The translations under genes and the position numbers were made by a program. A stretch of 11,034 nt of DNA, taken from positions 1-11,034 of the forward strand of contig JBILSZ010000088.1 of NCBI GenBank assembly GCA_044371755.1, written 5' to 3'. The notes beneath the pieces were generated by a model that was not told the origin of the DNA, ran no database searches, and saw only the letters and a list, made by a program, of their open reading frames with translations. Shown piece after piece: positions 6,652 through 11,034 of this stretch. Numbering within the stretch: position 1 is the stretch's first letter; the number at the start of each line of letters is the position of its first letter. The stretch is from JAIXWP01 sp044371755. GTDB taxonomy: Bacteria > Bacteroidota > Bacteroidia > Flavobacteriales_D > Sanyastnellaceae.

Positions 6652-7599
6652 TTATTCTTCAAGAAGTCCTCTTCCCACTTTCTTAATTTTTCCATCATGC
6701 ATCATTTTTGGTATGATGGAATCGAGCACACCATTGATAAAGGCGCTGCTATTGGGAGTGCTATAGTATTTAGACAACTCAATGTACTCGTTCATAGTCA
6801 CTTTCACAGGAATTGACTCAAATGTTTGTGCCTCCGCGAAAGCCATTTTGAGAATGATCATATCCATCAACGCGATACGATCTGCTTCCCAATTGGGTGT
6901 GTTTTCAGAAATCACAGCCTGATTCTCTTCGCCCAATGCCAAGGTCTTTCTGAAAAGTTTTTTGCAATAATTATCTTCATCCTCAGGGTCCTTCCACAAT
7001 GGTAAGAACTCCAAATCATCATCACTTTCCTTGACCTGTTTTAATGTTCGAAGCACCATACTTGCTGAGAGATCTAGGTCATCATTCCAGAAAATCCCTT
7101 GATCTTCAAGATACTCGTGCACGGGTTCATAGTTGACAATATGTCTTCTAAAAAAACGAAGAAGGTATTCACGATCATGCTCAAAACCTCTTTCTTTAGA
7201 AGCCATATACTCTTTATAATCTGCTGTTTCAGTAAGCATTTTGAATACTTGCTTTAGCAAATCTTTGTTGTCTTGCCAACGGATATGAATTTCTTTAGAT
7301 GCTTGATCAAGCTTGCGGCTGTTCGCGAGAATTCTAAGCAGACTATTGGTGACGAACTTCGTATTTGGGTATAAATCTTCTTTGGTCGGTAATTTTTTAT
7401 TCTTCCCAGCCTCGATTTTTTCTATTGCGAGGCTTTGCATTTCCGCTGTCAATTGGATGAGTGCAATGTATAATTCTCGAAAGCGATCAACACTCTCAAA
7501 TAGCATTTTTTCGTATGAAGCAACGTTAGGTTTTTCGTCGCTGTAATAGGCAAAGAGGATTTGCAATACCTTGATCCTTATGTGCCTTCTATTGAGCAT
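6652..7599 (-). CDS. nusB: Transcription antitermination factor NusB (long Bacteroidota form)
   Basis: NusB joins NusE (ribosomal protein S10) on boxA RNA to make rRNA transcription resistant to termination. The N-terminus LNRRHIRIKVLQILFAYY (2-19) is the classic NusB opening helix with its Arg-rich RNA-binding face. The C-terminus IPVKVTMNEYIELSKYYS, followed by SSAFINGVLD (about 265-293), is the classic closing part. In E. coli the whole protein is about 140 residues; here it is 315. The extra residues form a long, charged, mostly helical middle part (about 25-230) and a short tail of 22 residues after the core. Long NusB proteins are usual in Bacteroidota, so this is not a fusion artefact; no frameshift or second start is needed. 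It starts 16 bp after the dehydrogenase stop and is followed by miaA after 24 bp, so the three probably form an operon. Confidence 0.93.
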   Translation of the reverse strand: MLNRRHIRIKVLQILFAYYSDEKPNVASYEKMLFESVDRFRELYIALIQLTAEMQSLAIEKIEAGKNKKLPTKEDLYPNTKFVTNSLLRILANSRKLDQASKEIHIRWQDNKDLLKQVFKMLTETADYKEYMASKERGFEHDREYLLRFFRRHIVNYEPVHEYLEDQGIFWNDDLDLSASMVLRTLKQVKESDDDLEFLPLWKDPEDEDNYCKKLFRKTLALGEENQAVISENTPNWEADRIALMDMIILKMAFAEAQTFESIPVKVTMNEYIELSKYYSTPNSSAFINGVLDSIIPKMMHDGKIKKVGRGLLEE

Positions 7600-7615
7600 A
7601 ATGTTATGTATTTAA

Positions 7616-8710
7616 TTAATAAGAGAGTTTGATTTTACCGATTTGATTGATTCTGGCTTCAGCCAAAAGATTTGCAGCCAAATATGTTGGAATATTTTCT
7701 GTTTTTGACTTAGAAAATATCTCTAATGTCTTGTCGTAGATACCTTGGGCTTGAGCAAAAGCAGCTTCCCTGCTGTATCCAATTATTTCCCAATAACAAT
7801 TGATGATTCCACCTGCATTGACTAAATAGTCGGGAGCATATAAAATTCCTCTTTTTTGAACTTCAGCTCCATGAATCTGCTCGTTAGCCAATTGATTGTT
7901 GGCCGCTCCACAAATAATACTACACGTTAATTTCGAAAGCGTTTCATCATTGACAGTGGCTCCCAAAGCGCAAGGACTGTATACATCGATCTTTTGATTG
8001 TAAACTTCACTTACATCGACGGCCTTCACACCGTATTTTGAAACCACATCCTTCACGCGGTCTTCATAGATATCCGAAATAATTACCTCAGCATTTTCTT
8101 TGACAAGATGTGATACGAGATATTCGCCTACGTGTCCGACACCTTGCACAAGTACTTTTTTACCTGCCAACGAATCATTTCCTGTTAGCTCTTTCATGGA
8201 AGCTTTCATTCCCATGTATACACCGTATGCCGTCACGGGACTAGGGTCTCCCCCACCACCACGATAGTCTGGCAATCCCACTACATGGTCTGTCTCTTGT
8301 TTCACATACTCCATGTCTTTTGTAGAAATTCCTACATCCTCAGCTGTGATATACTTACCAGAAAGGCTATCCACGAATTTTCCAAATCGGCGAATAATCG
8401 CTTCATTTTTATCCTTTCGAGCATCTCCAATGATGACGGCTTTACCTCCGCCGATATTGAGACCTGCAAGCGCGTTTTTATAAGTCATTCCGCGCGACAA
8501 ACGCAGCACGTCTGTCACAGCATCATCCTCAGAGGCGTAAGCCCACATGCGGGTACCGCCTACCGCTGGTCCAAGTACTGTATTATGGATTGCAATAATT
8601 GCCTTGAGGCCAGTGGCCTTATCTTGGCAAAACACGACCTGTTCGTGGTCGAAAGTAGACATTCTTGTTGTCAAGGAGGCCACGTTGGCCTTATCCATGG
8701 TTTCAGTCAT
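7616..8710 (-). CDS. Glu/Leu/Phe/Val dehydrogenase, most like leucine dehydrogenase
   Basis: This enzyme reversibly deaminates a branched-chain L-amino acid to its 2-oxo acid with NAD+, feeding leucine, valine or isoleucine catabolism. The 364-residue chain resembles Bacillus leucine dehydrogenase closely. From the chosen start the landmarks are GLKAIIAIHNTVLGPAVGGTRMW (about 34-56), RGMTYKNALAGLNIGGGK (73-90) with the substrate lysine K78 and catalytic lysine K90, ITAEDVG (121-127), DPSPVTAYGV (155-164), and the Rossmann loop VQGVGHVG (188-195). I chose the ATG at 8710. The frame extends to a TTG at 8734, adding eight residues; TTG starts are uncommon and homologues typically have about 20 residues before the DHEQVVF motif. 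However, the upstream -7 box is only 20 nt from that TTG, so it is not excluded. Substrate preference among Leu, Val and Phe cannot be settled by eye. It is the first gene of the operon with nusB and miaA. Confidence 0.93.
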   Translation of the reverse strand: MTETMDKANVASLTTRMSTFDHEQVVFCQDKATGLKAIIAIHNTVLGPAVGGTRMWAYASEDDAVTDVLRLSRGMTYKNALAGLNIGGGKAVIIGDARKDKNEAIIRRFGKFVDSLSGKYITAEDVGISTKDMEYVKQETDHVVGLPDYRGGGGDPSPVTAYGVYMGMKASMKELTGNDSLAGKKVLVQGVGHVGEYLVSHLVKENAEVIISDIYEDRVKDVVSKYGVKAVDVSEVYNQKIDVYSPCALGATVNDETLSKLTCSIICGAANNQLANEQIHGAEVQKRGILYAPDYLVNAGGIINCYWEIIGYSREAAFAQAQGIYDKTLEIFSKSKTENIPTYLAANLLAEARINQIGKIKLSY

Positions 8711-8754
8711 TATAATTGCAGGTTGACCGCTCAAACCTTCACGATTTGGCGCGA

Positions 8755-8762
8755 CAAAGGTA
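8755..8762 (-). promoter_or_regulatory. Candidate -7 box (TACCTTTG) for the dehydrogenase-nusB-miaA operon
   Basis: On the minus strand TACCTTTG matches TAnnTTTG exactly, and TTTT sits 19 bp upstream where TTTG would be expected. It is 44 nt upstream of the preferred ATG (8710) and 20 nt upstream of the alternative TTG. It lies in the 101 bp between the pterin dehydratase and this gene, the natural place for an operon promoter. Confidence 0.45.
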
Positions 8763-8811
8763 TATGAATCCTTTCTGTAAAAAAAGGAAAGTACTTAATC
8801 TAGGTTAATTC

Positions 8812-9045
8812 TTATTGCAAAATTTCGTCGATAGCAAGGGCAAGCTTACGGTCCTTGTCAGTGACAATGTCTCCAGCATCGTGCGTACTAAGCTCTATGC
8901 GCACGTAGTTGTAAACATTAAACCAAGCGGGGTGATGGTTTGATTTCTCCGCAATAAAACCCACACGAGTCATAAAGGTAAATGCTTCCTGAAAGTCCTT
9001 GAACCTAAATTCTCTTACGAGTTTGTTGTCAATTTCACGCCACAT
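8812..9045 (-). CDS. 4a-hydroxytetrahydrobiopterin dehydratase (pterin-4a-carbinolamine dehydratase, PCD/DCoH)
   Basis: PCD dehydrates the 4a-hydroxy-pterin formed by aromatic amino-acid hydroxylases, allowing the cofactor to be recycled. From the ATG at 9045 the protein is 77 residues, a little short of the usual 90-110 but typical of the compact bacterial form. It opens with MWREIDNKLVREFRFKDF. The active-site block follows: SNHHPAW (35-41) with histidines 37 and 38, NVYNYVRIELSTHDAGD (43-59) with the third histidine at 55, and the closing TDKDRKLALAIDEIL. I rejected an upstream TTG at 9066 because it falls inside a perfect TAnnTTTG box and would add residues not seen in the family. No aromatic amino-acid hydroxylase is in the window, so its partner is unknown; in many bacteria the gene stands alone. 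Confidence 0.95.
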   Translation of the reverse strand: MWREIDNKLVREFRFKDFQEAFTFMTRVGFIAEKSNHHPAWFNVYNYVRIELSTHDAGDIVTDKDRKLALAIDEILQ

Positions 9046-9063
9046 AATTGTCGAATCTTTGGT

Positions 9064-9071
9064 CAAAAGTA
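9064..9071 (-). promoter_or_regulatory. Candidate -7 box (TACTTTTG) for the pterin dehydratase gene
   Basis: TACTTTTG on the minus strand is an exact TAnnTTTG match, 18 nt upstream of the ATG at 9045. TATG lies 19 bp further upstream, one mismatch from the -33 TTTG. The same eight bases occur at nearly the same distance before the FG-GAP gene. The box helps decide the start codon, since the rival TTG at 9066 would lie within it. Confidence 0.45.
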
Positions 9072-9081
9072 AACAAATCTT

Positions 9082-11034
9082 CTAACGTACCATATACACG
9101 TGACCTGAATAAATCCTTTCGTCATCTACTCCTTTGAGTTGTACCACCACCTGCCAATTGTAAACATCGTCTTTTGCATAGTATTCGCCTCCACGCACAT
9201 CACCCAACCAAGGGGTTTCTGGATCATTGGTTTCAAAAAGCACTGTTCCCCAACGATCAAACACTCTAAACGTGTAGCGTTCGATAAATACTTTGCCCGT
9301 TAGCTGTGGTAAAAAATATTCATTAATACCATCGTCATCTGGGGTAAAAGCATTAGGAACATAGATATTGAAGATATCTTCAATCGTGACCAATGAGAAT
9401 GCTTCACTTCTGCATCCCTCTCCTGACTCTACTGTCAACGATATCGGAAATACTCCACCTTCTTCGTACGTATGTTCTACATAGGGTTCAAAAGCAAAAT
9501 TGCCATCTCCAAAACTCCAACGGTAGGTCTCAGCTTCTGTGCCCGAGCTAAAAAACACGATGGTAGGTGAATAAATATCCGTATTGGCGGGTTCGAGATA
9601 GATGCTCGCTACGGGTATCGGGTATGCATTCACATAATTTTCTAAAGTAAGTGATGAACTGCATCCATTGACAGATGTGCCAGTCACGGATACATCATAA
9701 CTACCAGGCTCAGAATATGTATGCCCCACTTGTTGACCAGTTTGTGTCACCCCATCCCCAAAGTCCCACACGTACGTCGCAGCGCCTGTTGAGGTATTAT
9801 TGAATTGTACTTGCAAGCTTGCACATCCATTCGCGTCCGGTGAAGCGAAAGAGATAGATGGAACAGGATAAATATTATACTCCACGTCACTTTCTGATGT
9901 ACAACCAAATTGATTGCTAGCTACAAGCGTGGTCAAATAACTTCCTACCTCAGTAAGCTCAAATGATGTGTTGGTGGAAGTGGATATAGGATTCCCATCC
10001 AATAGCCACTGGTAACCATTTGCAAAACTTGAAGCATTTGATGTCGATACAATCACTGGTGCGCTGCAAGATTCATATGAACTCAAAGCAAAAGCAGCAA
10101 GTGGCTGTGGGCTTACGATAATATCTATACTCAACGTGTCAGTGCACAACTGAAAACTCTCTGAAATCAATCTGACGGTATAAAGCTCTGGTGCAGCACT
10201 AGTATTCGTATATTCAAAACATGGGTTGGCTAGATTTGATGTATTGCCATTTCCAAAATCCCAAGAATAGAATTGCGCTCCACTAGATGAATTACTAAAA
10301 CAAGCATTGAAAGGGCTGCATCCAATCAAGTCTGGAATGCTGAAATCAGCCACGGGCTGGGGAAATACTGTTATAGACTGCGTGGTGCTTGTGGTACAAA
10401 AATTATCCGATTCCCCAGTCATGGTTACCGAGTAAGTGTTGCCAGCTGTGAAAAAATGAACAGGATTAGACAGTTGAGAGGTAAATCCATCTCCAAAATC
10501 CCATGTGATGCTAACTACATCAGTTACTTCAGGAGTAAATTGAATACCTTCATTTACACATACACTTGGATCATCTACAGTGAAGTCTACAGTTGGGGAT
10601 GGAAATACGATTACATCGATTTGAGTAGTGTCATAAGAGCATCCATTATCTACATATTGATAAACAGTGAAAGTACCGGCATCATTGAACGTGTGAATAG
10701 GATTGGCATTTCCTGTGAAGCCGCCGTCTCCAAAATTGTAAGAAATCTGGTCTCCTCCTTCACTGAAGTCTGTGAACTCAACTGTCAATGGTGAGCAGCC
10801 CTGTGTAATATTCGTATTAAAAAATGCAGTAACGGTGTTAGGTAAAACAGTAATAGTATACTGTGTTGTATCTAAACCACACTCATTCTCCAGATAAAGA
10901 AAGATTGTGTAATCGACAGGAATGGTATCAGCAAAGAAAACATGACTGATAGGCTCTTCGACAAAAACATTCGGACTACCATCACCAAAATCCCACTCGA
11001 ATGTATCAGGATTTCCAACACTGGTGTTGTTAAA
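9082..11034 (-). CDS. PKD-repeat surface/secreted protein with T9SS type B sorting domain, N-terminus beyond window
   Basis: The frame is open from the right edge to a stop at 9082, giving the last 650 residues of a larger protein; counting residues from the edge, no initiator is visible. It holds seven PKD-type units with the W-D-F-G-D-G turn or a relative at about 14, 99, 178, 258, 343, 423 and 506, spaced 79-85 residues apart. Each is followed by an aromatic-rich strand such as HTYSEPGSYDVSV. Unit 5 has WLLDGN in place of the signature. Cysteines recur in pairs at repeat boundaries. Residues 559-650 form the C-terminal gliding/CHU-type domain starting VPNAFTPDDDGINEYF, the T9SS type B sorting signal, so the protein should cross the outer membrane by T9SS and stay on the surface or be released. 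It sits 36 bp upstream of the pterin dehydratase, which has its own candidate promoter. Function is likely adhesive or structural, by inference only. Confidence 0.93.
   Translation of the reverse strand, partial: FNNTSVGNPDTFEWDFGDGSPNVFVEEPISHVFFADTIPVDYTIFLYLENECGLDTTQYTITVLPNTVTAFFNTNITQGCSPLTVEFTDFSEGGDQISYNFGDGGFTGNANPIHTFNDAGTFTVYQYVDNGCSYDTTQIDVIVFPSPTVDFTVDDPSVCVNEGIQFTPEVTDVVSITWDFGDGFTSQLSNPVHFFTAGNTYSVTMTGESDNFCTTSTTQSITVFPQPVADFSIPDLIGCSPFNACFSNSSSGAQFYSWDFGNGNTSNLANPCFEYTNTSAAPELYTVRLISESFQLCTDTLSIDIIVSPQPLAAFALSSYESCSAPVIVSTSNASSFANGYQWLLDGNPISTSTNTSFELTEVGSYLTTLVASNQFGCTSESDVEYNIYPVPSISFASPDANGCASLQVQFNNTSTGAATYVWDFGDGVTQTGQQVGHTYSEPGSYDVSVTGTSVNGCSSSLTLENYVNAYPIPVASIYLEPANTDIYSPTIVFFSSGTEAETYRWSFGDGNFAFEPYVEHTYEEGGVFPISLTVESGEGCRSEAFSLVTIEDIFNIYVPNAFTPDDDGINEYFLPQLTGKVFIERYTFRVFDRWGTVLFETNDPETPWLGDVRGGEYYAKDDVYNWQVVVQLKGVDDERIYSGHVYMVR
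9085..9360 (-). other. T9SS type B C-terminal sorting domain (gliding-motility/CHU_C type)
   Basis: This part of the PKD protein encodes YVPNAFTPDDDGINEYF, then YTFRVFDRWGTVLFET, then DDVYNWQVVVQLKG and YSGHVYMVR at the very end. These are the ordered signatures of the roughly 90-residue domain (PF13585, TIGR04131) that routes proteins through the type IX secretion system. It implies that the genome encodes a T9SS, although none of its components is in this window. Confidence 0.93.

Noticed and set aside
8285..8767. Plus-strand open frame of 160 codons
   Set aside because: It lies almost entirely antisense to the well-conserved dehydrogenase, has no recognisable domain and reads as Cys/His-rich low-quality protein typical of a shadow frame.
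8770..8791. Possible terminator hairpin after the pterin dehydratase (CCTTT / AAAGG with an A-run)
   Set aside because: The stem is only 5 bp, and in the transcript direction the T-run lies in the loop and not after the stem; it also sits just upstream of the dehydrogenase -7 box.
8795..8808. Near-palindrome TTAATCTAGGTTAA between two genes
   Set aside because: One mismatched pair, AT-rich, single copy and immediately after a stop codon; too weak to call an operator.
9046..9066. Upstream TTG start for the pterin dehydratase, giving 84 residues
   Set aside because: The TTG overlaps a perfect TAnnTTTG promoter box, and the family alignment begins at the Met-Trp encoded from 9045.
10456..10794. 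Plus-strand open frame of 112 codons
   Set aside because: Antisense to the PKD protein, which has clear repeats in the minus frame; no motif or plausible start context.
1..11034. Defence, phage, CRISPR, transposon or toxin-antitoxin content
   Set aside because: No recombinase, nuclease, repeat-spacer pattern, terminal inverted repeats or small paired genes are visible; the whole window is filled by housekeeping and cell-envelope genes.

Overview
The window looks like a chromosomal segment of a Bacteroidota bacterium, most likely of the Flavobacteriia or a close relative. Four things point there: a type IX secretion system (T9SS) type B C-terminal sorting domain on a PKD-repeat protein; a TonB-dependent receptor of the Bacteroidota 'outer membrane beta-barrel family' with an N-terminal carboxypeptidase-like domain; a NusB more than twice the usual length; and promoter boxes of the Bacteroidota TAnnTTTG type. 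Base composition is moderately AT-rich by eye and looks even throughout. There are no RNA genes, IS elements, CRISPR arrays, integrase sites or broken genes that I can see.

Layout. Eight of nine genes are on the minus strand. (1) 1-3036 encodes, in transcription order, a DegT/DnrJ/EryC1 nucleotide-sugar aminotransferase, a small monotopic phosphoglycosyl transferase overlapping it by 4 bp, and a secreted seven-blade FG-GAP/VCBS protein cut by the left edge. (2) 3037-3165 is a divergent promoter region. (3) 3166-5721, plus strand, is the TonB-dependent receptor-like barrel. It converges on the next group with only 9 bp between stop codons. (4) 5731-8710 is a probable operon of a leucine-type amino-acid dehydrogenase, nusB and miaA (gaps of 16 and 24 bp). 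(5) 8812-9045 is a pterin-4a-carbinolamine dehydratase. (6) 9082-11034 is the C-terminal 650 residues of a large PKD-repeat T9SS cargo protein cut by the right edge. The largest non-coding stretch is about 130 bp, so no gap over 300 bases needs explaining.

How the genes work together. The aminotransferase and phosphoglycosyl transferase probably make an amino sugar and load it onto undecaprenyl phosphate to start a surface glycan or glycoprotein. The dehydrogenase, NusB, MiaA and pterin dehydratase are housekeeping functions (branched-chain amino-acid catabolism, rRNA transcription, tRNA modification, pterin recycling). The receptor, FG-GAP protein and PKD protein are cell-envelope or secreted proteins.

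I looked for a previously undescribed system and found none I can defend. Every gene belongs to a recognisable family. The more unusual points are the regular cysteine pairs in the PKD array, the poly-glycine loop in the receptor, the enlarged NusB, and near-identical promoter boxes placed 18-20 nt ahead of two start codons.
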